This document shows positions 46,921-58,055 of a stretch of 64,000 nucleotides of DNA, piece after piece; the first letter of the stretch is position 1, and every line of letters starts with the position of its first letter. The position numbers and the translations under genes are program-made. Location of the stretch: NCBI RefSeq assembly GCF_010015585.1, contig NW_022985072.1, forward strand, positions 186,001 to 250,000. Direction: 5' to 3'. The notes beneath the pieces are model-generated. The model worked only from the letters and a program-made list of their open reading frames with translations, made no database searches and was not told the origin of the DNA. The DNA is from Eremomyces bilateralis CBS 781.70 (taxonomy: Eukaryota; Ascomycota; Dothideomycetes; Eremomycetales; Eremomycetaceae).

Positions 46921-49915
46921 ATGGCGCCGACACCGCCTTCCACCACCCCTTCAAGCACCGGACAATCCCCAGACGCTCAGTTCCGAGTCGTCAGAAAACG
47001 GAACCGGATCCCTCTATCTTGTGCGCCATGCAGGAACAGAAAGTAAGCAAGTCCCCTCACCGTCTGCGGTCTCCCGAACCCCTCACGGTCATGAGCTCGA
47101 AGCTGATGGTGCACCCTCCAGACTCAAATGTAACCGCGCCCATCCCTGTGATAACTGCACCAAGCGTGGAGATCTCGGATCTTGCACCTACGCTAACCCT
47201 GGCGTCCGTAAGAAGACCTCATCAAGCAATGCCTCTTCCGGTTCTCCTGACGAGATGCAAAGCCGTATTGACCGACTGGAAGGCTTGGTATTATCGCTTA
47301 TGACCAATGGCACGCAATCCGCAGGTTCGACCGCAGCGCACGCCGCAATATCGGAAAGTATCAGTGGCAGCTCGCAGGATGCGCAGGGTGACCTAGAGAA
47401 TAGTGAAATGGTAGCCGTGGAGCAGGAAGGGGAGGAAAACGAGGTGGATCAAGTCGGCCATTCGATCGGGATGATGAAGATTGATAAAGATAAGGCGGTA
47501 TTTGCTTCGGAATCGCACTGGTATGCGATACTCGGAGAGGTAAGTCGCATCCGTAGGAAAACAATCGAATATATCTGACGGAATCCAGATCGCCGAAGTC
47601 AAGAACTATTTTAACGACCACAAGAAACAATATGAGGAACAAGTCCGAAAGATCAAAGCGACCAATCAGACCGATGATCGTTTTGAGAGTGTTCCTCTTT
47701 TAGGGACCCCAAAACCAAGCAGCAAAGCTGAGATTTTGAGTGCTTTCCCGCAGAAGCCGACCGCGGATCTACTAGTCACCCGATACTTCAATACATACGA
47801 TCCTGCATTGCGTAAGTTCAGCTGCACAGTTCAGACAACGTTTGCTAATGCGAGACCAGACATCATCCATGGACCGACATTCCAAAGGCAATACGACCAG
47901 TACTGGGCGAATCCGAATGAAACTCCGGTCATCTGGCTCGGACTGGTGTTTGCCATGATGTCCATTGCCCTTCAATCATACCACCGAGCAGGTGATGAAC
48001 CCCCGGAGTATCGTGGCCGGTCATGGAATATGTCCAATGAGTATCGCAGGCTGACGGCGCAGTGCTTGGTGTTTTCCGACATCACGCAGCCCATCACCCA
48101 TATGCTGGAAACACTGGTCCTCCACGTCCACGCGGAGCATTCACGAAGCAATGATGCGGAGCCCGGCATCCTGGTTACGGTAAGCATCCTGGTGCGCCTA
48201 GCGATGCGAATGGGATACCATCGCGATCCGGCTCCGTACCCAAACGTCACCCCCTTCCAAGGCGAGATGCGAAGGAGAGTATGGGCGGTAATCCGGAACA
48301 TGGACTTGTTATTCTCCAATCAAGCCGGCCTGCCGCCGATCGTGAGGTCATCCGACACCAATACCGAGCTGCCACTGAATGTGTATGACGACGAGCTTGA
48401 CGAGCAGATGAAAACATTGCCGATTGGACGACCGATGCGAGAGGCAACCCCGGCAACCTACATGATCCAGAAAACCCGTTTAGTCGCCCTCTTCGGCACC
48501 ATCGTCGACGTCGTGCAAACCCTGAATACCCCCGCCTACGAAGAAATCATGAAACTCGACCAACGCGTCCGCGAGCTCAAAGCCTCCATCCCCCCACACC
48601 TCGTCGCCCGCCCCATCGCCGAGTCCGGCCGCGACCCCTCCTCCCTCATCATGCAGCGCTGCTCGCTCGACTTCCTCGTCCTCCGCTGCCTCTGCGTTCT
48701 CCACCGCCGCTACATGCGCGCCGCCCGCAGCAACCCGCGCTTCGCCCACTCCCGCCGCGTCTGCGTCGACGCCTCCCTCGACCTCCTCAAGCACCAGGCC
48801 GTCCTCCAGCAGGAAACCCACCCAGGCGGCCGCCTCGCCAGCGTCACCTGGTTCATCTCCTCGCTCACCATGAACGAGTTCCTCATGGCCGCCATGACCG
48901 TCGCCCTCGACCTCTACCACACTTCCGAAGCCGAGTGCGCCGCCGGGATCCGCCTGCCGCTCGAAAACCCCCCCAAGGAGAGTTGCGCGCTGATGACCGC
49001 CCTCGAGCAGAGCCTCGTCACCTGGGACTCCCTGAAAGATCGCAGCGTCGAGGCCTACAAAGCCTACAATACTCTCTCCGCCACCATTCCGAAGCTGAAA
49101 ACCCACTGCGCTGCGACTTACGGTGCCGAACTCACCTCGTCGGCGGGAGCCGGGTTCGCGACCACGGGCTTGCCGTCTAGCGTAGATGCGAAGATGTCCC
49201 CCGACCAGTCGGCCGCGATGACGCTGGGAATGCTGAGCGCCGGAGGGCTGGCAGCGAATTCAGGCAATACGTTCTATGCTCAGCAACAGCCGCCGTTCGA
49301 TGGCCCGGCGGGGATGGCAGCGTATACAGGGACGATGGGCCCAGCTGGAGGGATGGCGGCGCCGGAGGCGGTGGGCGTGACGAATCCGTTTTCGTCGCTG
49401 TTTGGGCCTAGTATTGGGAGTGGGTTTCCGGGGATGGAAGTGCCGTCCGCGAATCTGAACTGGGTAAGCTTCCCCCGATCCTTCCCCTTTTTCCTCTTCC
49501 TTTCCTCTTCCCTTTCCTTTTCCTTGTCCTTTTCCTTGTCTTTTACTTTCTTCACAGACACCTCCCCTCCCTTCTGCTTTTTTCTTACCACCACACTGCC
49601 TTCCAATGTGTAAATATGTTTCTGCCCGTGCTAACCCTATCCCCACCCCAGGACCAATGGGATACCATCCTCCAAAACCCCCCCCTCGACTCCTCCTCCA
49701 ACTTCTGGCCCGGCACCATGGATCTCTCATCCGGCATCCTCGGCGCCGACAGTTCGACCACCGGCGCGCCAACCACTACAACTTCCGGCGTCCAGGCGAG
49801 TTCAGTTCCGGAGTTTATGCGGACGAATGCGCAGGCGGGAGACGAGCAGACGAAGGCAGTGACGGAGAAGATGTTTCCTGGGGCGGTGTTTCGTGGGGGT
49901 TTGGGGTTTGAATAA
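46921..49915 (+). CDS. Zn(II)2Cys6 fungal-specific transcription factor
   Basis: Five exons: 46921-47042, 47122-47539, 47589-47811, 47860-49463 and 49652-49915, about 876 residues. The binuclear zinc cluster is CAPCRNRKLKCNRAHPCDNC followed by eight residues and a sixth Cys (spacing C2C6C5C2C8C). The first intron splits it after RNRK, a common place in this class. A coiled dimerisation segment follows (MQSRIDRLEGLVLSLM). The fungal_trans middle domain carries LLVTRYFNTYDPALHIIHGPTF, the RLAMRMGYHRDP helix and GEMRRRVWAVIRNMDLLFSNQAGLPP. The tail is Gly/Ala/Met-rich, and the last exon ends GGLGFE. The 188-nt last intron is CT-rich and large for this window. Target genes cannot be inferred from the neighbours. 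Confidence 0.88.
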
Positions 49916-50481
49916 GGGGGGAGATGAAGCGTGGGATTGAGTGGAGGGTTTGGGTTATGACGTTTATGGGCTATGATGGATGGGATAGAACTCTGCTCAC
50001 TTACACCGGATTGCGTCCAGGTTAGGGGTGGGTTGGTGGCAAGCGATTGATCGGCGGGGGGAAAAAGTTTATCGGGGCTGAATAGGGTTAGTATATACCT
50101 ATGGAATATACCTCGAGGAGTCACGGCCGGTTGAATATTATGGAAAATCTATTGGCGAGATACGGTTATGTACGATCCCGAAACGTTATTGCTCCATCTG
50201 CCATTTCGCTTTGATGGTGAAGAATTCTTCCAACGGTCATGGATACACTCCGCTACGGGCAGGAGTATCTTATTCCAAAACTTGTAGAGCGCTGATACAA
50301 GGGCCGAAAATGACCAGTACCAAGCCTATCTGTAGTCCCAGGCCTCAATTCGTCGACAACGTAGATATAGGCATAAGAGCTCATTAGATTGTAGTTCTAG
50401 TTTGACCTCAATCAGTAGAGAGGACCACATCTAAGCCTGTCTCAACTTCCGAATATCTACAACCGAAAGACCAGGACCACA
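49916..50481. other. Convergent intergenic between Zn(II)2Cys6 gene and MMS19
   Basis: 566 bp between two 3' ends. No gene or RNA is recognised. Confidence 0.45.
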
Positions 50482-53400
50482 TCACTCGGAAATATCACCA
50501 TCCTTCGGCTCATCGAGCTCAATCCACTTAGTGCGACACTTCACCGCAGCGGCTCGCACCGCCCGCCTACTATCATCCAGCGGCCTAGTCAGCTCTTTAA
50601 TCACCGACTTCCGGAACGGAATGACCGCATCGACCGAGAACGCAGCCGCGATGTTCGCAAGGCATCGCAGTGATGTCTCCCGCACGGCGCCGGAGTTCGA
50701 CTTGGACGACGCGGCCTTGAGGAGCCGCGGGATCAGACTGCTCAGATAGCTCGCCATCGCCGCGGAGTTCTCGGTTAAGATCAACCCCAGCGTCTCGACT
50801 GCGGCGACTTTGGTGGCTTCTTCGTCCGCGAGGTCGAGCATCTGGAGGATGAGCGGGAGGAGAGAGGGGAGGTCGGATTCGATCACGGAGTAGGGAAGGG
50901 ACTTGACAATGCTCATGATCGCGACAAGGTAGTTCCGCTTGATAGCGTCGGACTCTTCTTTGAAGGACGTCGTCAGTGGAGGGACAATGAGGGAGAAGGC
51001 TTTCTGGCGGTAGAGCGGGGAGATTTTGCAATGGTTCTCTTTGGTTAGGAAATCGTCGGATTGGAGAATCGTGGCAAAGCCTCGTGCTACCGGGCGACCG
51101 TACTCTGGATCCAACAACAGCTTGCGCAGCTCAGGTAGGATGGGGATAAGCTTCCGTTCGTTCCGGAGGAGAAGAGCCTTGACAGACGCCAGGATGAGTC
51201 GCGCGGAGTCCTTTTTATGCGCGCAGGCAGCGAAGTCGCCGATCGGTTTACTGCACAAGAGGTCCACCGCAAATTCCGCATTATCAGGCGACAGGAATTT
51301 GTTTAGGATTAGAGAGACCTGTCGCAGACTTGCTCGACGTACTTCGACACTGGTAGAGTCAGCTGTGGCGATGTCGGAAAGGGTCGAAAGATGCTTTCTC
51401 AGATCTTGGATTGGTACGACGTCTCGCTGAAGGGCAGCGACAATATACGAGGATGCGAGGAGCTTGAGGGGATTTAGCAGGGTGCCACTGGCATCGACAT
51501 TCTCTGATGACTCTCCAAAGGCATCCACAGGGTTGTAGATTTCGATGAGGTGTTTCTTCTGGAAAGCCGACGTTTGTCGGCGCAGCACAACGTTGCAGAG
51601 CTGGCCGACCAACTCGTAAACTCTGTTGTTGGCGAAGTTGCTCTGGTTGCTACCGTCGCCTACCCGTTGCAGTAACGGGAAAATCAGTTGCCCATAGAGA
51701 GGACAGTCCTCATCAGTACCGTCAAGAGAAGCGGATGTGTGGGTGAGCGCATATAACAGCGCTGACAACAACGCACAGAGGAAGGTCGAAGAAGATTGCT
51801 CTCTGATGGCGGCGTCTAATTTGTTCCGGAGCCGTAAGATGACAAGATCGAAGACTTTGGCTTCTTGAGCCAAGTTCGAGAACGCGTCCAACACAGGAAC
51901 GTATCCAAGGTCGCCGGCCGTATCATTGTCGGGTATAAGGGAAAGGAAACGAGGGAAGGCGTGGTCTATGATGAGGTGAGGTTTCTGATGAGCAATGTCG
52001 ACTAACGCTTGGATCGCGGGCCCACGAAGCTCGACTTTGCCTTCGTAATCATCAAGGATGAGGTCTAAACACTGTCGGATGAGGGTGGAAATCTCTTGGT
52101 CCTGGAGGAGATTTCGACACATGCAAAGCTGTACTAATCCCTCCAGGCAAATCTTCTTAAATGCCACTTCATTCGCAGGGACGCTCAATTGTCCACCCAC
52201 AAGCAATGTGACAAGAATGTCTTTGTGCTCGGAAAAGGCGTTGTACGTATCCTCTTGCGTGTCTGCCACGCCCCTTCCGGCGATGGTTACCCAATCACCA
52301 AACACTTTGACGGATGCCTTCAGCAGTTGCACCAGGACTTCCAGCAGACTTCGGCGCTTTGCGAGCGAATCGGCGCCTTCGAAAAGCGCAACGAGATGCG
52401 GAACGACGTGGGCCACCAGTAAATTTGCGCATTCTCGCGTTCTTGAGGCGACGGCCTCCAGGATCTGTCCGGCTGCTTTCGATTGCTTCGTCGGCGCGTC
52501 CTCGAGGTGCTCGGAGCATTCTTTCGATATTGGCCGGAGATATGCAACGAGTTGCGGACGTCCGACGGATAACTGTGCTCCGATCTCGGATATGACATCC
52601 AGAGCCTTATCTGCCAGGTCTTCTTCCTGGACGCTAAGAATCTCGAATTTGAGGGCATCCCAGAGCGTGACGGCATAGAGGGACACGGTCCTGGTTCCGT
52701 AGTTGGAGATGCAGCTATGGAGCGCTGCAAGAGTGTCTCGCTTAGTATTCAGCGATGACGAATCCAACTTATCGAGCAGCGCTGGGAAGGAATAGGGCGC
52801 AAAGCTCCCGCATGCGGCTATGCAGTCGCGAAGTCTGTCTTTCAGATCTTGCGCGGTTATGCCGTAAGGATCATCTGGAGGGGGACGGAAGGTAATGGGG
52901 AAGTAGTTGAATACCGCTTCGAACCCGTCCTGTGCATAAGCTCCCAGCTCCCATTCACTGAAGGGCACATTGAGGATCGAAAACACGATCATAAGGTTCC
53001 TAGGATCCTTTTCTCCCTCGAACAGCGAGATGAACGTTGGCATGAAGTCCGAGGACGCTTGATGGAGGCCGTGAATCGCTTCCCGGTACTCTGCTATTAG
53101 TAGGTTTATCAATTTCAGAACCGCGTATCGCTCTGACTGCTGTCTGATCTGCCGTAACGGATGAAGGGATTGGATGATGGTCTGCATGCACTCCGCAGCT
53201 CTTTCCGCGTCCCATTTCCCAAACTCTTCTATCTTCATGAGCGCATTCGCGCAGGCGGCAGCGCCGAGCCCTTCAGCATCACCGTTAATCCGAGTCGTGA
53301 GAAAATGTACGAGCAGTTCTCCTGATAAAGCAAAAGGTCAGTATTCGTTCCTCTTTCCGTGACTTCCGCCAACGCGATAAGACCGGGGAAAGCGACGGTC

Positions 53401-53763
53401 CTAAAAATCTCACAACGTACTTTGCTGGCGAGACACGGTACCACGGGGCACCGATTCCAACACGTCCGCCAGATATGCGAGCGCTATCCAAGCCAAATCA
53501 GCGGGGTTATCCAGAAGTTGAGGATGGAGTGTAGTATACCTTTTGCCCTAACGGACGGATCATTATCGTTGAGGAACTCTCCTAGAGCCTCGATAAGGTC
53601 CAATAATTTGAGTTCCTTGGATTGTAACCCTGCCACAGTACTCAGCGATCTCTTCATGCAACTCGACAATGTAAGGCTAACTCTCTGCGGTTCTGATCGC
53701 GATCTGGGACGCCTCCTTTCTGCTTTTCTCGTGCTCTACTAAGTAAAGCCGGATGTCCGACAT
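50482..53763 (-). CDS. MET18: MMS19/Met18, cytosolic iron-sulfur targeting factor
   Basis: Four exons: 53763-53682, 53629-53540, 53483-53421 and 53321-50482, about 1,024 residues, the family's usual length. MMS19 is the HEAT-repeat adaptor of the CIA targeting complex that delivers iron-sulfur clusters to DNA polymerases, helicases (such as XPD) and other nuclear enzymes. The short upstream exons rebuild the conserved N-terminus: MSDIRLYLVEHEKSRKEA, then RLQSKELKLLDLIEALGEFL, AYLADVLESVP, and SRQQRELLVHFLTTRINGDA. The large exon carries the HEAT repeats, ending DSRRAVRAAAVKCRTKWIEL. All three introns are phase 1. The first uses a weak donor (GTTAGC), chosen because it alone restores the conserved frame. 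Confidence 0.92.
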
Positions 53764-54383
53764 GGTATGGGAGGGGTCCATCCAAGCAATTATATGGCTG
53801 GTCTAACCCGGAGATATCGGTTGTTCGTTGATTGTCTTTGAAATATGAAAAGTTCGGTCAACCCTGAGCGCTTGCGACAACAATTGTCACGCATCTCACT
53901 GATTGAATGTATTAGATTGGACACATCATGGGGAGTAAACCCTTTGTTGGACAACTATCGCACCACTAGATATCTTATGCAGGAATATCAGATGCGGTTG
54001 TACGGAAGTAGAAGCACAGCGTCAACGGTCAAATTCAAAGTCAGATCCCTTCCCTGGCGAATGTCGTCACATTTTGGCGGGAAGGTGCATATATTGATAG
54101 TGAAATTTATTATCCAATTGCAGTGTCCTGATTACACTTTCTGGAATGACTCACCCCTCAACAGGCTTAGCGCGGGGGATCTCTGTGGGATGGATGCATC
54201 AAGCAAGAAAATTAAATGCCAGCCGTCATCGGAGCCAGGGCCTGAATTGCTCGAATTTATATACCGCGTTCCTCCGGCCGATCGAAAAATTTGATAAGGA
54301 ATCTGACCGTTGTCGAAAGGGCATTGACGACGGCATTGAGAAACAAAGAAGAGCAAAGAACCATTAGTTAGAAGACGATTAAG
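53764..54383. promoter_or_regulatory. Bidirectional promoter MMS19/MTD1
   Basis: A 620-bp spacer between divergent start codons. No ORF is convincing. The regulatory role is inferred from position. Confidence 0.5.
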
Positions 54384-55451
54384 ATGGAACCTAAGCCGGA
54401 GCCAAAATCCCAATGCAAGGTCCTCTTGGCCAACACGATGTCGAAGAAGCTCCAGGAGGAGGTAATCCAGAGTCTTCAAGCCCTCAACCCGCCGCAACCC
54501 CCGAAGTTAGTGGGATTCCTTAGCAGCGAGGACCCGGCCGCGCGCGTGTACGCCGAGTGGACGGGCCGCAACTGCCGCGAGCTGGGCTTCGAGTTCGAGC
54601 TGCGCGAAGTCGACCGCGAGGACCTCGAGGAAAGCCTCATCGCGGCGAACGCCGACGCGGGAGTCCACGGGATCATTGTTTACTATCCGATCTATGGCAG
54701 CCAGCACGATCGGTACCTGCAGCAGATCGTGGGGCTGAACAAGGACGTGGAGGGGCTGAGCCACACGTATATCTTCAACATGTATCAGAACATTCGGTTC
54801 CTGGACGAGGAGCGGAAGGTGAAGAGCATCCTGCCGTGCACGCCGTTGGCCGTCATTAAGGTGCTGGAGTATCTGCAGATTTACAATACGATCTTGCCGT
54901 ATGGGAATCGGCTGCATGGGCGCACGATTACGGTCATCAACCGGTCCGAAGTGGTCGGACGACCGCTGGCGGCGCTGCTGGCGAACGACGGAGCGTATGT
55001 GTACTCGGTCGATGTGAACGATGTGCTGGGGTTTCATCGTGGGCAAGGGTTGAAGAAGAAACGGCACGAGGTCACGGAGAAACCGGGATGGACGATGAAG
55101 GACTGCATTCCACTGAGTGATGTGGTCATTAGCGGTGTACCTGGCGACAAGTTCAAGGTGCCGTTGGAGCTGATCAAAGACGGCGCGGTCTGCATCAACT
55201 TCTCCAGCGAAAAGGTTAGGTGCTCTCCCTGTCATCCTTCGCTTGACACTAACGCCTCGTAGAACTTCGCGCCCGGCGTCAAAGATCGCGCCTCGATATA
55301 TATCCCCGCGATTGGCAAGATGACCATTGTCGTCCTGCTGCGAAACTTGTTGGTATGTTTTCCTAATCCTCCTCGCCGATAACCCTATCGCTGATTTTCC
55401 CGCTCCTAGCGCCTCTACCAAAACACCCTGGCACAACAAAACAGCTCATGA
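54384..55451 (+). CDS. MTD1: NAD-dependent methylenetetrahydrofolate dehydrogenase
   Basis: Three exons: 54384-55214, 55263-55352 and 55410-55451, 320 residues, the same as yeast Mtd1. It oxidises 5,10-methylene-THF to methenyl-THF with NAD in the cytosol, feeding one-carbon units to purine synthesis. It has the tetrahydrofolate dehydrogenase/cyclohydrolase fold: KLVGFLSSEDPAARVYAEWT, GIIVYYPIYG, KSILPCTPLAVIKVLEYLQI, then the nucleotide-binding segment GRTITVINRSEVVGRPLAAL and SDVVISGVPGD. The last exons give NFAPGVKDRASIYIPAIGKM and RLYQNTLAQQNSS. The first intron has a less usual donor (GTTAGG). The gene converges on RPF2 with only 138 bp between stops. Confidence 0.94.
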
Positions 55452-55589
55452 CAGTGACGACGAAACGGGGGGATTGGCCCCCTCTTTCCACCATAACTTG
55501 TCGAGACCTGCAACACGACTCCTTGGTGAATTTAGTATCGACAACCCATGTGGATGGATATGCTTGCATCGTGAGAGTCGCGGAACATC

Positions 55590-56679
55590 TCAAGTCTCGG
55601 CACGAGATTTCTTTGGCGGCGGGCTTGCAGAGCGTTCTTTGAGGTCGGTCGCGTCCACAGTTGACTCCCCCCGATCGCGTTTCAGACCCTTCATCTTTCG
55701 GGTCTGCAGATGGGTGAGGTCTTGCTTGCCGACATGGATCCGGCCGACCTTGTCTCCCACGATATCTGTTTCGATGTTCTTCTTCGTCCTGGCCTGTACA
55801 GATAGACTTGTCAGATATGCTTTCAATAGAAAAGGAAGAGAGATACGCACCTCGAGCGCCCTCGGCCTCTTCAACGCCTCCTTCATGATTGATTCGTCCG
55901 CTTGCTTATGCCTCCCAACATGGAAGTCGATCCGTGGCCCCATCTCCTCCAGCTCGACCAGCGGCGTCTTCTCCCCACTCCGCTTCGTGACGAGCTTGTA
56001 GACCCGCATCCGGATCTTCGGCGCCGGCTGGCCCTCCACCTCTTCTTCCGCGCTGATATGGATCATGTACTGCAACCCCTCGATATCGATGCTGGGGGCG
56101 TCATGGCCGCGGAATAAATCCACGAACAGACTCTTGGCGACGCTGTATGCATTGGTGGTCGGACTCTCAAACGGCGTCCCCGAGAAGGACAGCAGCGGTT
56201 TCGCGCCCACGGCGCACTTCTCGTTCTTGAACTGGTTCAGCGTGCGGAACGACTCCGGATCGATGTACAGCTCCAGCATATCCAGCACCTTGTGGCTGAA
56301 ACAGCGGATGAATGTCAAGCAATGCGGGCGCTTCTTGCTATGGTAGCCGAAGACGAGGAGCGCGGCATCGTTCTTCTCAGAGAAGAACTCGAGCGACGAC
56401 GGGTCCTCGAACGGATGGATGCCATCGTTCTTCTTGGTGAATCGGATGGACAACGGTCGTTTGAGGGCGTTTAGGTCGGCGAGGGCGAGCTGGACGACCT
56501 GGCTTGCATTCTGGCCGCGGAGGAAGAGGGTTGTCTTCGGGTTCTCGACTAATTGCGGTTGTTTCTTCTCCAGGATCCTCTTGGACCGAGCGGTCTTGGG
56601 TTTTCTGGATGGCAGATAACATATCAGCTTGGGATTCTCATTTGAATCGTTCGTTTGGACCTTACACTGTTTTTAACAT
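55590..56679 (-). CDS. RPF2: Rpf2, Brix-domain 60S ribosome assembly factor
   Basis: Three exons: 56679-56666, 56604-55851 and 55793-55590, about 323 residues. With Rrs1 it brings 5S rRNA and its ribosomal proteins into the early 60S particle in the nucleolus. The first exon is only 14 nt; joined to the second it reads MLKTVKPKTARSKRILEKKQ, the expected Rpf2 start. The Brix domain follows (TLFLRGQNASQVVQLALADL, PLSIRFTKKNDGIHPFED, HKVLDMLELY, GLQYMIHISAE). A Lys/Arg-rich tail ends PPPKKSRAET. The second intron (55850-55794, 57 nt) has no stop, so retention would add 19 residues. It is divergent from GRX4 and convergent with MTD1. Confidence 0.93.
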
Positions 56680-57097
56680 CCTGGCCGGCGATATATGCGA
56701 AGTGGTTCTTGTAAAAGTCCGACTTGAAGTTCACTTGAAGCCGTACATGGTCTGCAATCCAAAATTTCACCTCCCAGAGCCAAATCTCAAATTTCCAAAT
56801 CGGTATCTTATCAGATGATCAGGCCCCACTTAAAGATGAGTGGTGATGAAAAGCCAGAAAAGCACGTCACGGACTCTTCGATGTTCGAGGCCTCGACTGC
56901 GCCATTTGTGTCTTACAACTTAGAGAATCTTTGCTCAATTCACTTGCGATAGCTTAGAAAAGCGAGACTACCGGCCTCCAAACATTGACATAGCCTGAAG
57001 CACCTCAATCCGAGAGGTACACCCGTCGCCTTCTGCCACCTCCCCGCCGTCAACCCGGTCACCAGAGCCATCAAGCTGATTACCAACCCCCGAAACC
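56680..57097. promoter_or_regulatory. Bidirectional promoter RPF2/GRX4
   Basis: A 418-bp spacer between divergent start codons. No ORF is convincing. The regulatory role is inferred from position. Confidence 0.5.
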
Positions 57098-58055
57098 ATG
57101 GCAGAAGTGCGTACATATCCATCCTGTGTAGACGTTAAGATGGAAAACTAACCGTCGCATGACCCCAGCCCACAAAAGTCACCGAGATCACCTCCGAACT
57201 CGGGTTCCAAACCTTCGCCAACACCGTCCCGGCCACCGCCCTCCTCGTCGTCTACTTCCACGCACCATGGGCCGCGCCCTGCAAACAGATGGCCACCGTC
57301 CTGGACACCCTCGCCAGCACCTATCCCGCACAGAGCCCGCCCGCCATCAGCTTCGTCTCGATCAACGCGGAAGAGGTGCCCGAGGTCTCCGAGCAGTTCG
57401 ACGTGACGGCAGTGCCGTTCATCGTGCTGCTGAGAGGCGGCGCACGGCTCGAGACGATATCCGGCAGCGACGCGGCTAAGGTGCGGGCAGCGGTCGAGCG
57501 GCATGCGGCGCCGGGTGGCGCACCGGGTGGCCAACGACTGCCACCGGCGCAGCAGGTGGTGAAGAAGGCAGAGGACACGACATTGGGAGATGTGGGAAGC
57601 ACGACGAACGGAGCACTAGGAGCCAGAGGAAACGAGACAGCACCGATAGATAGTACTGGTGAGCAAGACAAGGAGGCACTATTTGCACGGCTCAAGGATC
57701 TGGTGAAGGCGGCGCCGGTGATGCTGTTCATGAAAGGGACGCCCAGCGCTCCACAGTGCGGGTTCAGCAGACAGACGGTGGCGCTACTGAGGCAGAAAAA
57801 CGTGCGATATGGGTTCTTCAATATTTTGGCCGACGACGACGTCAGACAGGGGCTCAAGGAGTACGCGGACTGGCCGACTTTCCCTCAATTGTGGGTTGAT
57901 GGGGAGCTGGTGGGTGGATTGGACATCGTAAGTACCACCCGAGAAGAATTCCATCGGCTGTGGGAAACTAATGATTTTTGAAGGTTCGAGAGGAATTCGA
58001 GAATAACGACGAGTTCCTGACGGAGTATTCCACAGGGGCAACGGCAGCAGCATAG
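57098..58055 (+). CDS. GRX4: Monothiol glutaredoxin Grx3/4 (thioredoxin-glutaredoxin fusion)
   Basis: Three exons: 57098-57106, 57169-57927 and 57984-58055, about 279 residues. Cytosolic Grx3/4 proteins carry a glutathione-ligated 2Fe-2S cluster and act in iron trafficking and iron sensing. The N-terminal thioredoxin-like domain (about 4-115) has the single-Cys motif WAAPCKQM (Cys41) and the cis-proline segment VTAVPFIV. A disordered linker follows. The C-terminal glutaredoxin domain has KGTPSAPQCGFSRQTV with the CGFS active site at 200-203, then DWPTFPQLWVDGELVGGLDI. The first exon is 9 nt and encodes only MAE. The last exon gives REEFENNDEFLTEY. MMS19, another iron-sulfur factor, lies 3.3 kb away. 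Confidence 0.93.

Noticed and set aside
43045-49915. Secondary-metabolite cluster around the Zn(II)2Cys6 regulator
   Set aside because: Neighbours are MMS19, RAX2 and an unknown disordered protein; no synthase, tailoring enzyme or transporter is present.
54507-55439. 310-codon minus-strand ORF opposite MTD1
   Set aside because: It is the mirror of a strongly conserved gene; its His/Gln/Arg-rich product has no domain.
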